Assembly (NCBI GenBank): GCA_965261585.1
Contig: CBDHDN010000062.1
Coordinates: forward strand, 18,368 to 82,367
Direction of reading: 5' to 3'
DNA length: 64,000 nucleotides
From: CBDHDN01 sp965261585
Lineage (GTDB): Bacteria; Pseudomonadota; Alphaproteobacteria; UBA6615
In this document: positions 52,443-64,000 of the stretch, piece after piece
Numbering within the stretch: the stretch's first letter is position 1
How the letters are laid out: each line of letters begins with the position of its first letter
Notes under the pieces: generated by a model
What the model was told of the DNA's origin: nothing
The model's input: the letters and a program-made list of their open reading frames with translations, nothing else
The model's database searches: none
Program-made: the position numbers and the translations under genes

Positions 52443-54110
52443 ATGCCGATCCGCTGCGCGATCTATACCAGGAAGTCGACCGACGACGGGCTCGAGCAGG
52501 AGTTCAACTCGCTCCATGCCCAGCGCGAAGCCTGCGAGGCCTACATCAAGTCCCAGCGGGGGATGGGCTGGACCGCGCTGGCCGTTGCCTACGACGACGG
52601 TGGCCTGTCCGGCGGCACCCTGGACCGCCCGACCCTGCAGCAGCTTCTCGCCGACATTCAGGCCCACAAGGTCGATACGGTGGTGGTCTACAAGGTCGAC
52701 CGACTGACCCGTTCGCTTGCCGACTTCGCCAAGATCGTCGAGGTGTTCGATGCGCACGAGGTTTCGTTCGTGTCGGTCACCCAGCAGTTCAATACCACCA
52801 CATCGATGGGGCGGCTGACCCTCAACATGCTGCTTTCCTTCGCCCAGTTCGAGCGCGAGGTCACCGGCGAGCGGATCCGTGACAAGATCGCCGCCTCGAA
52901 ACGGAAGGGCATGTGGATGGGCGGCCCCATACCCCTCGGTTATGACAGCCGAGACAAGAAGCTGGTGGTCAACGGATCCGAGGCCGAGGTGGTCCGGAAG
53001 GTGTTTTCCCTCTACCTGGAGCTGGGCGGCGTCGACCTTCTCAAACAGGAAACCGATCACCTCGGGCTGGTCACCAAGCGCCATGAGGATGGAAGCGGAT
53101 TCCGCGGCGGGTTGCCGTTCTCGCGCGGCAACCTTTACCAGATGCTGCACAACCCGATCTACGCCGGTGAGATCGCCCACAAGGGCAAGGTATACCCGGG
53201 ACAGCATGAGCGGATCATTGCGCCCGACCTCTGGGAGGCGGTGCAGAAACGCCTCAACACCAATACCCGTGAGCGCCAGTCGCCGACCAACATAACGGGG
53301 ACCTTTATCCTCACTGGCAAGCTGTTCGACGAGACCGGGGACCGCCTGTCGCCGACCTCGGCGAACAGGAACGGCAAGCGGCATCGGTATTACGTCTCGC
53401 GGCGCCTCCTGAGGACCGGCGACCGCTCGAATGGCGGCTGGCGCCTCCCTGCGCGGCAGTTGGAGCAGGTCGTTATTGACGGTGTCGTGGCGCTTCTCAA
53501 CGATCCGATCCGCCTGAGCCGTGAATTGCCATCACTGTCAGCCGACGACACCCGGCGGTTGCTCAAGGGCGCCACCGAACTGGCATCGGGGACCGCTTCC
53601 GAAGGACACGACCAGACCGGCGCAATGCTGCCCGCCCTGCTCCGGCGCGTCACCGTCAGCGGCGACACCATCCGCATCGAGCTCTCGAATCGCGCGCTAC
53701 TGGATGGGACCACCGGACCCGGCATGATTGACACAATTGAACCCGGGGAGCCGGCGACAATTGAAGTGCCGTTCCAGTTGCGGCGGCGTGGTGTCGAAAT
53801 TCGCCTGGTCCTGCGCGCCGAAGGTGCCGAAGCGCCGGATGACAAGCTGGTCGCCCTGGTCGCGCGCTCCCACCGCTGGCTCGATCAACTGACGTCCGGA
53901 GCGATCGCCTCTATCCGCGAGATTGCCCAGGCCGAGGGCATCGACGGGGGCGACGTTAGCCGGTTCCTGCCGCTCGCATTCCTTGCGCCCGAAATCGTCG
54001 AGGCACTCATGAACGGAAGGCAGGGGGTCGAACTGACGGCGGAGAAGATGCGACAGATCTTACCGATACCATGTTCATGGAGAGAGCAGCGTCATCAGTT
54101 GAACTTGTGA
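52443..54110 (+). CDS. Large serine recombinase
   Basis: A 555-aa site-specific recombinase. The resolvase domain begins RCAIYTRKSTDDGLEQEFNS with the catalytic Ser of the RKS/S motif, DTVVVYKVDRLTRSLADFAK is conserved, and the NMLLSFAQFEREVTGERIRD hinge leads into the recombinase domain (LPFSRGNLYQMLHNPIYAGE) and zinc-ribbon/coiled-coil region (RLSPTSANRNGKRHRYYVSR). Last gene of the DUF3489-DUF2924 cassette. It has no phage structural genes nearby, so this is a small integrative cassette or a remnant. Confidence 0.92.
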   Translation: MPIRCAIYTRKSTDDGLEQEFNSLHAQREACEAYIKSQRGMGWTALAVAYDDGGLSGGTLDRPTLQQLLADIQAHKVDTVVVYKVDRLTRSLADFAKIVEVFDAHEVSFVSVTQQFNTTTSMGRLTLNMLLSFAQFEREVTGERIRDKIAASKRKGMWMGGPIPLGYDSRDKKLVVNGSEAEVVRKVFSLYLELGGVDLLKQETDHLGLVTKRHEDGSGFRGGLPFSRGNLYQMLHNPIYAGEIAHKGKVYPGQHERIIAPDLWEAVQKRLNTNTRERQSPTNITGTFILTGKLFDETGDRLSPTSANRNGKRHRYYVSRRLLRTGDRSNGGWRLPARQLEQVVIDGVVALLNDPIRLSRELPSLSADDTRRLLKGATELASGTASEGHDQTGAMLPALLRRVTVSGDTIRIELSNRALLDGTTGPGMIDTIEPGEPATIEVPFQLRRRGVEIRLVLRAEGAEAPDDKLVALVARSHRWLDQLTSGAIASIREIAQAEGIDGGDVSRFLPLAFLAPEIVEALMNGRQGVELTAEKMRQILPIPCSWREQRHQLNL

Positions 54111-54477
54111 CCTTGCCCCTGTTATTCCCCCACCCGGAAGTAGAGTCCGTTCTGGTTATTGTAGTGGGTCGAACAGGACGCCCACTACAGGCCACACTTT
54201 TTTCCAGGCAGATCGCTCCGCCGTCCGGCGGCGAAAGGATCACGGGACCGTGGGCACCGCTGCTGTCCAGGCTCTCGAGCACACAAAAAAAGCAAACTTT
54301 GAGCCGATGGTTTGGTGGTGCAAATCGGCCCACAGAGACGAATGCGCAAAATCGATGCTAAAGCGCCGAAAGGCGCGTCTCCGTTCCCAGAAATTCTCTC
54401 GTATACCCCCAGAAAACCCCGGAATTCAGCCAGTTTGACGCCACCATGGAATGGTGCCGTCTCTGGCCGAAAAGGAA
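54111..54477. other. Non-coding gap downstream of the recombinase
   Basis: No convincing gene. It holds a perfect hairpin, GTAGTGGG at 54161-54168 with CCCACTAC at 54181-54188, and a smaller GCCGTCCGGCGGC palindrome near 54221. The stretch is less GC-rich than the chromosome and includes runs such as CACAAAAAAAGCAAAC, consistent with imported DNA. Any attachment site of the recombinase would be sought here; I cannot identify its core. Confidence 0.5.
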
Positions 54478-54554
54478 TGGTGGGCCCGGCAGGACTCGAA
54501 CCTGCGACATGACCGTTATGAGCGGTCCGTTCTGACCAACTGAACTACGGGCCC
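54478..54554 (-). tRNA. tRNA with CAU anticodon (Ile2 or elongator Met)
   Basis: A 77-nt cloverleaf on the minus strand: acceptor GGGCCCG/CGGGCCC, D-stem GTTC/GAAC, anticodon stem GACCG/CGGTC with loop CTCATAA (CAU), T-arm GCAGG-TTCGAGT-CCTGC, then A and encoded CCA. CAU fits elongator Met or the lysidine-modified Ile2; the GGGCCC acceptor slightly favours Ile2, but sequence alone is not decisive. The recombinase cassette lies just beyond its 3' end. Confidence 0.93.
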
Positions 54555-54918
54555 GATCACCCCGATGGGGCCGATATAGCATAGTCGGCGGCCGCTTCAA
54601 CGGGAACCCGCCGAACGAGCCGCGCACCGGCTTTGGCCGCGCACCGGCGCGTTGGCGCCGTAGCCCATCATGTAGCGCAGCCGCGGCGAGAACCTGTGCC
54701 GCGGTCTCCGCCGTCCGCGGCGCGCGCAGGTCGACAAACGGCTTCACCCACGCCCGGCCGTGGCGGCAAATGACGCCTGGCCGGGCCGCGTCGCTCGAAT
54801 TTGAGGCCACAGCGGCGCCATGTCTGCGACAGCCAGACGGTGGCGGAGCCGGCCGGTCCGGCTTGCGGCGCGAGCGACGGCGGCCGGGAACGGCGCGGCA
54901 GACGCGGCTCGGGCGCGC
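54555..54918. other. Gap between tRNA and rpoD with no clear gene
   Basis: Very GC-rich. A minus-strand open frame (54810 down) reads HGRAWVKPFVDLRAPRTAET and then becomes low complexity; it matches nothing I recognise and is not supported by a ribosome-binding site. It presumably contains the 3' trailer and terminator of rpoD, but I see no clear hairpin/T-run. Confidence 0.4.
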
Positions 54919-57072
<2,154 letters not shown>

Positions 57073-57136
57073 TCGTTCCTCGTCCCGCACCCGGGGGGTC
57101 ACCCGCCCCCCTACAACCGGCGCCTCGTGGGCGTTG

Positions 57137-58959
57137 CTAGTCCCAGCTCTCGCGCGCCTGCTCGCGGACAATGCCGAGCAGGCGGTCGCTGTTCGCCTGG
57201 GTCAAATCGGCGGCAAGCATCTCTTCCGCGGCGGACCTATCCGCCGCGAGACGCTGCCGTCGATGCCAGGCCAGAATGTCGTGCAGCGCTGCTTCCGCCA
57301 TATCCGGACCTGCATCGGGCGCCGCAAACGACGCCTGACGGTAGACCCTGGGGTTCATAACCAACTGCAACGGCTCACCAAAGCCGTGTTCCAAGAGGTG
57401 GCGTTGCACCGCCGCGCTGTCAAGTTCCGCCGTCGAGCCAGCGAGATTTATGATTGCCCGCAACATGCTGTCAAGCTGGGCCGTCGGCAATCGCACCTCG
57501 GAAACGGCCTCGGCGTGCTGATCCAGCAACCTCGGGTGGTTGATCAGCACAGCAAGCACAATCCTTTCTTGAATTATGGCCGTCGCCTCGACGCTGCCGG
57601 GCGACGGCAGCAGGCCGGCCGGAGACGGGCGTGCCCACGCCCGCGCCGCGCCCGGCCGCCGGGCGCCCATTGGCGGCGCGAACAGCTGCTCCAGCCGGCG
57701 ATCGAACTCATCGCGATACTGGGCCTGCACAGTGCCGTCGGCGATCGCCAACTCCTGCTGGCGCAGCTGCTGGCGCAGCGCCGCCCGCCGTTCCGGCGTA
57801 TCGAGGGTGCGCCCGGCCAGCGCCGCCCGCCACACCAGGTCGACCAGGGGCCGCGCCTCGGCAACCGCAGTCTCCATCACCGCGGCACCGCGCATGGCGA
57901 CCAGGCTGTCCGGATCCTCGCCCTCGGGCAGCGCGACGAAGCGCAACGACTTGCCGGGCTTGAGCAGCGGCAGCGCCCGATCGGCTGCCCGCATGGCCGC
58001 GCGCAGGCCGGCGGCGTCGCCGTCGAAGCACAGCGCCGGCTCGTCGGCCATGCGCCACAGCTCGACCAGCTGGGCTTCTGTCAGCGCCGTGCCCAGGGGC
58101 GCGACCGCGTTGTGAATGCCGGCCTTGGCCAGGGCGATGACGTCCATATACCCCTCGACGACCACCACCTCGCCGGCTTGACGTACGGCCTCGCGCGCCT
58201 GAGCCCAGCCGTAGAAGACGCGCCCCTTATGAAAAAGCGGAGTATCCGGCGAGTTCACGTACTTCGGCTGGCCATCGCCCAGGCTGCGGCCGCCGAAGGC
58301 GATGACCCGATCGTGCCGGTCGCTGATCGGAAAGACGACGCGCTCGAACAGGAAGGGCCGCGGCTCCTGCGCGCCCTCGGCCAGCTTGACGACGCCGGCC
58401 TCCAACAGGTCGCCGACACGCACGCCGCGCCGCGCCAGGGTCTCCACGAGGCCGCCGGAACCGCCATCGCCCGAGCGCCGCCCCGGGGCAAAGCCCAGCC
58501 GGAACCGGGCGATCATCGCGTCATCCAGGCCGCGGCCGGTCAGATAGGCGCGGGCCGGCCGCCCGGCGCTGCCCTGGAGTTGCTGCTGGTACCAGCGGGC
58601 AGACCTCCTCCACGACCTGATGCAAGTCGGTGCGGCGCTGCTGCCGCGCCCGCTCGGCCGGGCTGGCGACCGGCACCGGCAGGCCGGCCTCCGCCGCCAG
58701 CCGCTCCACGGCCTCGGGAAAGCCGACGCCCTCGGTCTGCATGACGAAGGGACAGCACGTCGCCATGCGCGCCGCAGCCGAAGCAGTGGTAGAAGCCCTT
58801 CTCGTCGCTGATCGTGAAGGACGGCGTCTTCTCACTGTGGAACGGGCACAGCGCCGAGTGCTCACGGCCCTTGCGGATCAGTTTCATGCGACGGCCGGCG
58901 ATCTGCGAGATCGGCAGCCGTTCGCGCAACTCATCGAGAAACTGGGGCGGAAACGACAT
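57137..58959 (-). CDS. dnaG: DNA primase DnaG, two frameshifts as assembled
   Basis: About 607 aa when corrected. Zinc-binding CHC2 domain CPFHSEKTPSF and YHCFGCGAHGDVLS; RNAP-like core including ARFRLGFAPG and RPFLFERVVFPISDRHDRVI; TOPRIM VVVVEGYMDVIAL and CFDGDAAGLRAA; helical DnaB-binding C-terminus ending REQARESWD. The frame shifts after HGDVLS (near 58765; one extra C in TCCC, restoring FVMQTEGVGFPEAVERLAAE) and after VVEEVC (near 58596; one extra C, restoring RWYQQQLQGSAGRPARAYL). Because DnaG is essential and everything else is conserved, these are most likely consensus errors. ATG 58959 starts MSFPPQFLDEL. Confidence 0.93.
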
Positions 58960-59129
58960 CGGCAGCCGCCGTCCTGGTGATCGCAATAGCGGCGGGGCCG
59001 ACGGCCGGCCTCCATCGATCCCCCCGCCCATGTCACGACACGCCGGCCAGGTGGTCGCACTGGGAATGCTGCCGCGAAGTCTAGCCCATGCCAGCCACAG
59101 ACGACCAGCTAACCCTAGCCGAGGCTGTC

Positions 59130-59593
59130 TCAGGCGGCGCTCAGGAGCGCCTTGGACGATGCCGCTGGCCTTGCCGAAGTCCATCTGGCCGGCATAGTCC
59201 TGGCGCAACGCGCTCATCACCTTGCCCATTTCCTTCAGACCGCCGGCCCCGGTGGCCTGAATCACCTCGGCCACGACCGCGCGGATCTCGTCCTCGGCCA
59301 ACTGGCGGGGCAGAAACTGCTGAATAATCTGGATCTCTTCCCCGCTCACGCTCGGCCAGCTCAAGGCGGCCACCCTGCTCGTAGAGCGAGATGCTTTCCT
59401 GGCGCTGGCGCACCATGGTCTGCAGCATCAGCAGGACGTCGTCGTCGCTTATGCCGTCGGCCAAACCGTTGGTCCGAGCGGCAATGTCCCGATCCTTGAG
59501 CGCCGCCAGGATCAGGCGCAGGGTCGACATGGCCCGCTGGTCCTGGTTCTTCGTGGCGGTTCTCAGGGCTGCCGTCAGGCGTTCGCGCAGCAT
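59130..59593 (-). CDS. yqeY: GatB/YqeY domain protein, two frameshifts as assembled
   Basis: About 154 aa when corrected. MLRERLTAALRTATKNQDQR, ISDDDVLLMLQTMVRQRQES, YEQGGRLELAERE, then after a shift near 59345 (extra G in CGGGGA) EEIQIIQQFLPRQLAEDEIR, GAGGLKEMGKVMSALRQDYA, GQMDFGKASGIV, and after a second shift near 59152 (extra C) KALLSAA and TGA at 59130. This is the tRNA-amidotransferase-associated YqeY fold, classically upstream of dnaG-rpoD. Start at ATG 59593, divergent from carA. Confidence 0.88.
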
Positions 59594-59710
59594 TCCGCAG
59601 GCCCGATCCTTTCATGGGAGGCTGGGACGTTAACCCATTTCACCCCGTGTGGCAATGATCCAGATTTTACTAACTGTTTGAAAAATAAAGAACTTTACGG
59701 ATACTACCAC

Positions 59711-59739
59711 TTGACGACACACGCTGGCTGCCCTATTTA
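59711..59739 (+). promoter_or_regulatory. Candidate sigma-70 promoter of carAB
   Basis: TTGACG at 59711-59716 and TATTTA at 59734-59739, with a 17-bp spacer, 62 bp before the carA ATG. The -35 matches consensus at five of six, the -10 only partly. An AT-rich stretch (TTTGAAAAATAAAGAACTTT, about 59675-59695) just upstream, unusual in this GC-rich sequence, may act as an UP element or serve the divergent yqeY promoter. Confidence 0.5.
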
Positions 59740-59801
59740 GGCGCCCAATTTCCGACATTCAACCCGCGCCCTTCGGGCCTCGCGCTCGCCTGAGGAAAAC
59801 C

Positions 59802-60967
59802 ATGACGCACGCCGAGACGAGCCAGCCCGACTGGGCGACCGGGGCTCTGGTCCTGGCCGATGGCACCGTGTTCTGGGGCCGCGGCGTCGGGGCGGTCGGC
59901 GACGCCGTCGGCGAGGTCTGCTTCAACACGTCGATCACGGGTTATCAGGAGATCCTGACCGATCCGTCCTATGCCGCACAGATCATCAATTTTACGTTCC
60001 CGCACATCGGCAACGTCGGCGCAAACCCGGACGACATCGAGGCGACGACACCGGCAGCGCGCGGCTGCGTCTTGCGCGCCGACATCACCGAGCCCAGCAA
60101 CTGGCGGGCCGCCCAGCCGCTGACGACGTGGCTCGCGTCCATGGGCCTGATCGGTCTGGCCGGCATCGACACCCGCCGCGTGACCCGCCGGATCCGCGAC
60201 GGCGGCGCGCCCCACGGGGCGATCGTCCATGCCCCGGACGGCCGCCTCGACATCGCCGCGCTGCAGCGCGAGGCGGCGGCATGGCCGGGCCTGGTGGGCA
60301 TGGACCTGGCCCAGGAGGTCTCCTGCCGCCAGACCTACTCCTGGGACGAAACGGCCTGGGAGCTGGGGCGCGGCTACGGGGCAACTGACGGCACCGGCCC
60401 GGCACGTCGTCGCCGTCGACTTCGGCGCCAAGCGCAATATCCTGCGCAGCCTTGCCGCCCTCGGCTGCCGGGTCACGGTCGTCCCGGCCACCGCCACGGC
60501 GGCCGACGTGCTGGTCCACGCGCCCGACGGCGTCTTCCTGGCCAACGGACCCGGCGACCCAGCGGCGACCGGAACCTATGCCGTGCCGATGATTCGCGAG
60601 GTGCTGGCCACCGGCATCCCGCTGTTCGGCATTTGCCTCGGCCACCAGTTGCTGGCCCTGGCGCTCGGCGCCCGCACCGAGAAGATGCATCTCGGCCACC
60701 GTGGCGCCAATCATCCGGTCCAGGACCTGGCGACCGGCCGGGTCGAGATCACCAGCCAGAACCACGGTTTCGTCGTTCTGCCGGACAGCCTGCCCGCCAA
60801 CGTGACGGTCACTCACAAGTCGCTGTTCGACGGCTCGCTCGAAGGCCTGCACCTCAACGACGCGCCGGTGTTCTCCGTCCAGTACCACCCGGAGGCGTCG
60901 CCCGGCCCCCGGGACAGCCACCACCTGTTCCACCGGTTTCGTCGACCTGATCGACGGCAAGAGATAA
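59802..60967 (+). CDS. carA: Carbamoyl-phosphate synthase small subunit, two frameshifts as assembled
   Basis: About 388 aa when corrected: glutaminase subunit of CPSase, supplying ammonia for arginine and pyrimidine synthesis. N-terminal ALVLADGTVFWGRGVGAVG, EVCFNTSITGYQEILTDPSY, GLAGIDTRRVTRRIRD; C-terminal class I glutaminase VVAVDFGAKRNILR, LANGPGDPAA, LFGICLGHQLLALALGA (Cys nucleophile) and SVQYHPEASPGP (His/Glu). The frame shifts near 60385-60410 (before RHVVAVDFG) and again near 60938 (extra T, restoring FVDLIDGKR and TAA at 60967). Essential gene, so consensus errors are favoured. The stop lies 3 bp before carB. Confidence 0.93.
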
Positions 60968-60970
60968 CCA

Positions 60971-63900
60971 ATGCCGAAGCGCACCGACATCCGGTCGATC
61001 ATGATCCTGGGCGCCGGGCCGATCGTCATCGGTCAGGCCTGCGAATTCGACTATTCGGGCACCCAGGCCTGCAAGGCGCTGAAGGAGGAAGGCTATCGGG
61101 TCGTCCTGATCAATTCGAACCCGGCCACGATCATGACCGACCCGGCCCTGGCCGACGAGACCTATATCGAGCCGATCACGCCGGCGATCGTCGCCCGGGT
61201 GATCGAGCGCGTCCGCCCCGACGCGCTGCTGGCGACAATGGGCGGGCAGACCGCGCTCAACACGGCGATGGCGCTGGCCAAGGACGGCACGCTCGACCGC
61301 CTGGGCGTCGAGATGATCGGCGCCAAGGCCGATGTCATCGACAAGGCCGAGGATCGGCTGCGGTTTCGCCAGGCCATGGAGCGGATCGGCCTGGACTCGC
61401 CGAAGAGCCAGCTGATCAAGTCGACGGCCGAGGCTCGCGACGCGCTCGACCATGTCGGCCTGCCGGTCATCGTCCGGCCGAGCTTCACCCTCGCCGGCAC
61501 CGGCGGCGGCATCGCCTACAACAGGGACGAGTTCATCGCCATTGTCGAGGCAGGCCTCGACGCCTCGCCCGTCACCGAGGTCTTGATCGAGGAATCCGTG
61601 CTCGGTTGGAAGGAGTATGAGATGGAGGTGGTCCGCGACTGCGCGGACAACTGCATCATCGTCTGCTCGATCGAGAATGTCGATCCGATGGGCATCCATA
61701 CCGGCGACAGCGTCACGGTCGCGCCGGCACTTACCCTCACCGACAAGGAATACCAGATCATGCGCAATGCCGCGATTGCGGTGCTGCGTGAGATCGGCGT
61801 CGATACCGGCGGCTCCAACGTCCAATTCGCCGTGCACCCGCAGACCGGCCGACTCGTCGTCATCGAGATGAACCCCCGGGTCTCGCGGTCGTCGGCGCTG
61901 GCCTCGAAGGCAACGGGATTCCCGATCGCCAAGGTCGCCGCCAAGCTGGCTGTCGGCTACACCCTCGACGAGCTCACGAACGATATCACCGGCGTGACGC
62001 CGGCGTCGTTCGAGCCGACGATCGACTACGTCGTCACCAAGGTGCCGCGCTTCACGTTCGAAAAGTTCGCCGGCACCGAGCCGCTGCTGACGACCTCGAT
62101 GAAATCGGTCGGCGAGGCCATGGCCATCGGCAGGACGTTCGCCGAGAGCCTCCAGAAGGCGCTGCGCTCGATGGAGACCGGCCTCACCGGCCTGGACGAA
62201 ACAGCGATCCCCGGCTTGACGGGTGACGTCTTCGACCGCGACGCGATTCGCGCCGCCTTGGGCCGGCCGACGCCGGACCGCCTGCTGACGGCGGCCCAGG
62301 CATTCCGCCTCGGCGCCACGGTCGAGGAAATACACGCCGCCACCGCCTACGACCCGTGGTTTCTCGAGCGCATTCGCGAGATCGTCGAACACGAGGCGCG
62401 CGTGCGGCGCGACGGCCTGCCGGACGACACCGACGCGCTCCTCGCGCTCAAGAAAATGGGCTTCGCCGACGCCCGGCTGGCCACCCTCGCCGGCATTTCG
62501 GAAACGGCCGTGGCGGCACGGCGCCAGGCCCTGAACGTCCACCCCGTCTACAAGCGCGTCGATACCTGCGCCGCCGAATTTCCCAGCCGCACGCCCTACA
62601 TGTACTCGGCCTACGAGGGCGACGCGACCACTCCGGCGGAGTGCGAGGCCGAGCCGTCGGACGCGCGGAAGGTGATCATCCTCGGCGGTGGCCCGAACCG
62701 CATCGGGCAGGGCATCGAGTTCGACTACTGTTGCTGCCACGCCGCCTTCGCCTTGAGCGAAGCCGGCTATGAGACGGTGATGGTCAACTGCAACCCCGAG
62801 ACCGTCTCGACCGACTACGACACGTCCGACCGGCTCTATTTCGAACCGCTGACGGCCGAGGACGTGATCGAGATCTGCCGCGTCGAGGCGCGCCGCGGCA
62901 CGCTCGCCGGCGCGATCGTCCAGTTCGGCGGCCAGACACCGCTGAAGCTCGCCCATGCTCTGGCCGCGGCCGGCGTGCCGATCCTCGGCACAACGCCCGA
63001 CGCCATCGACCTCGCCGAGGATCGTGAGCGATTCGGCGACGTGCTGGCGGGGCTCGGCCTGAAGCAGCCGCCGAACGGCTTTGCGACCAATGAGGCCGAG
63101 GCCGCCAACGTCGCCGCTACAATCGGCTACCCACTGCTGATCCGGCCGTCCTATGTGCTGGGCGGGCGGGCCATGGAGATTATCCACGACGACGCCGCGC
63201 TGAAACGCTACATCAGCGAGGCGGTGCGCGTTTCCGGCGACAGCCCGGTGCTGCTCGACCGCTATCTGCAGGACGCGATCGAGGTCGACGTCGACGCCGT
63301 CGCCGACAGCGCCGGCGAGGTCTATGTCGCCGGCATCATGGAGCACATCGAGGAGGCCGGCATTCACTCCGGCGACAGCGCCTGCTCGCTGCCGCCGCAC
63401 TCGCTGAGCGCCCCGGTCCTGACCGAGATCAAGCGCCAGACGACGGCGCTCGCCCGGGCGCTTAAGGTCGTCGGACTGATGAACGTGCAATACGCCGTCA
63501 AGAACGGCGACGTCTACGTGCTCGAGGTCAACCCGCGGGCCAGCCGCACGGTGCCGTTCGTCGCCAAGGCCACGGGCGTGCCGATCGCCAAGATCGGTGC
63601 CCGCGTCATGGCGGGTGAGACGCTGGCGAGCTTCAATCTCGCACCCGCGGCCACTCTGGGCCATGTCGCGGTCAAGGAGGCCGTGTTCCCGTTCGACCGT
63701 TTTCCCGGCGTCGACACGATCCTCGGGCCGGAGATGAAGTCGACCGGCGAAGTCATGGGCATCGACACCGATTTCGAGCGGGCGTTCGCCAAGTCCCAGC
63801 TCGGCAGCGGCAACGCGTTGCCGACAGAGGGCGCGGTCTTCGTGTCGGTGCGCGATCGCGACAAGCCCGCGATGGTCGACCTGGCGCGGCGCCTAACCGC

Positions 63901-64000
63901 CCTCGGCTTCCACGTCGTCGCCACCCGCGGTACGGCCGGGCTCCTGACCGGCGCCGGGATCGCCGTCGCGGTCATAAACAAGGTGCTCGAAGGCCGGCCG
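60971..64000 (+). CDS. carB: Carbamoyl-phosphate synthase large subunit, runs off the window
   Basis: 1010 codons of about 1080. First ATP-grasp/synthase half: RSIMILGAGPIVIGQACEFD, YSGTQACKALKEEGYRVVLI, TIMTDPALADETYIEPITP, EMNPRVSRSSALASKATGFP. Oligomerisation domain follows. Second half: VIILGGGPNRIGQGIEFDYC, VNCNPETVSTDYDTSDRLYF, IGYPLLIRPSYVLGGRAMEI, LEVNPRASRTVPFVAKATG. The MGS-like allosteric end starts AVFVSVRDRDKPAM and reads AVAVINKVLEGRP at the edge. The frame is uninterrupted over 3 kb. Starts 3 bp after carA. Confidence 0.97.
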   Translation, partial: MPKRTDIRSIMILGAGPIVIGQACEFDYSGTQACKALKEEGYRVVLINSNPATIMTDPALADETYIEPITPAIVARVIERVRPDALLATMGGQTALNTAMALAKDGTLDRLGVEMIGAKADVIDKAEDRLRFRQAMERIGLDSPKSQLIKSTAEARDALDHVGLPVIVRPSFTLAGTGGGIAYNRDEFIAIVEAGLDASPVTEVLIEESVLGWKEYEMEVVRDCADNCIIVCSIENVDPMGIHTGDSVTVAPALTLTDKEYQIMRNAAIAVLREIGVDTGGSNVQFAVHPQTGRLVVIEMNPRVSRSSALASKATGFPIAKVAAKLAVGYTLDELTNDITGVTPASFEPTIDYVVTKVPRFTFEKFAGTEPLLTTSMKSVGEAMAIGRTFAESLQKALRSMETGLTGLDETAIPGLTGDVFDRDAIRAALGRPTPDRLLTAAQAFRLGATVEEIHAATAYDPWFLERIREIVEHEARVRRDGLPDDTDALLALKKMGFADARLATLAGISETAVAARRQALNVHPVYKRVDTCAAEFPSRTPYMYSAYEGDATTPAECEAEPSDARKVIILGGGPNRIGQGIEFDYCCCHAAFALSEAGYETVMVNCNPETVSTDYDTSDRLYFEPLTAEDVIEICRVEARRGTLAGAIVQFGGQTPLKLAHALAAAGVPILGTTPDAIDLAEDRERFGDVLAGLGLKQPPNGFATNEAEAANVAATIGYPLLIRPSYVLGGRAMEIIHDDAALKRYISEAVRVSGDSPVLLDRYLQDAIEVDVDAVADSAGEVYVAGIMEHIEEAGIHSGDSACSLPPHSLSAPVLTEIKRQTTALARALKVVGLMNVQYAVKNGDVYVLEVNPRASRTVPFVAKATGVPIAKIGARVMAGETLASFNLAPAATLGHVAVKEAVFPFDRFPGVDTILGPEMKSTGEVMGIDTDFERAFAKSQLGSGNALPTEGAVFVSVRDRDKPAMVDLARRLTALGFHVVATRGTAGLLTGAGIAVAVINKVLEGRP

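Noticed and set aside
54161..54188. Hairpin as the att site of the serine recombinase
   Set aside because: Large serine recombinases use non-palindromic 40-50-bp sites, and there is no second copy or crossover core to compare.
54555..54810. Minus-strand ORF in the tRNA-rpoD gap
   Set aside because: No family match, no ribosome-binding site and low-complexity composition; it would also run through the tRNA gene.
60854..63664. Very long open frame (936 codons) on the minus strand opposite carB
   Set aside because: It is the antisense shadow of carB: high-GC codon bias leaves the opposite frame free of stops. The peptide is Arg/Val/Asp-rich with no recognisable domain.

Overview
The window is GC-rich DNA from an alphaproteobacterium, probably Rhodospirillales-like. 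The carAB / yqeY-dnaG-rpoD arrangement, coq7, the alphaproteobacterial HNH gene, class III CoA-transferase, phytanoyl-CoA dioxygenase and Gfo/Idh genes all fit. I have no 16S or marker-gene comparison, so this is inference from gene content. Layout: (1) 1-5.6 kb holds a desaturase tail, a degraded BrnT-type toxin with an intact antitoxin, a broken glutamine-synthetase tail, a frameshifted creatininase, a type III glutamine synthetase and a class III aminotransferase. (2) 5.6-8.6 kb holds a sugar-phosphate isomerase and a CysN-CysC fusion without cysD. (3) 8.6-14.5 kb is a lower-GC defence island of four overlapping or nearly touching genes: hsdS, an SMC/OLD-like AAA ATPase, an HNH nuclease and hsdM. 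It has no hsdR and is bracketed by a perfect 16-bp direct repeat; it is the best candidate for an unusual system here. (4) 14.5-24.9 kb is ordinary chromosomal metabolism (SDR, NUDIX, gluQ, esterase, HNH, coq7, YqaA, tRNA-Leu, amidohydrolase, ferredoxin, enoyl-CoA hydratase, CoA-transferase) containing deletion scars of dsbB and of a flavoprotein. (5) 24.9-28.8 kb is a nitrate/sulfonate/taurine-type ABC importer followed by a complete IS630 element. (6) 28.9-39.2 kb is sugar/acid catabolism (IolE-like, Gfo/Idh, enolase superfamily, GntR, rhamnose mutarotase relic, PhyH, FAD-linked oxidase, ChbG-like deacetylase, hydroxyacid dehydrogenase, nagB). (7) 39.2-43.3 kb is a complete nickel-pincer lactate racemase operon, larA-larC-larE-larB. 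(8) 43.3-54.5 kb is dominated by mobile elements and gene wreckage: an ISNCY-type element, an IS256 copy, an IS3 remnant, a gatB fragment, a chimeric HsdR_N/desaturase ORF, and a DUF3489-DUF2924-serine recombinase cassette. (9) 54.5-64 kb holds a CAU tRNA, rpoD (with an expanded 39-bp minisatellite), dnaG, yqeY and, divergently, carA and carB (runs off the window). Two kinds of damage run through the window. Single-base frameshifts occur even in genes that must be essential (dnaG, carA, yqeY), which points to uncorrected consensus indels. Separately, there are true structural scars (truncated genes fused to neighbours) that base-calling errors cannot explain and that suggest ongoing gene loss by deletion around mobile elements.
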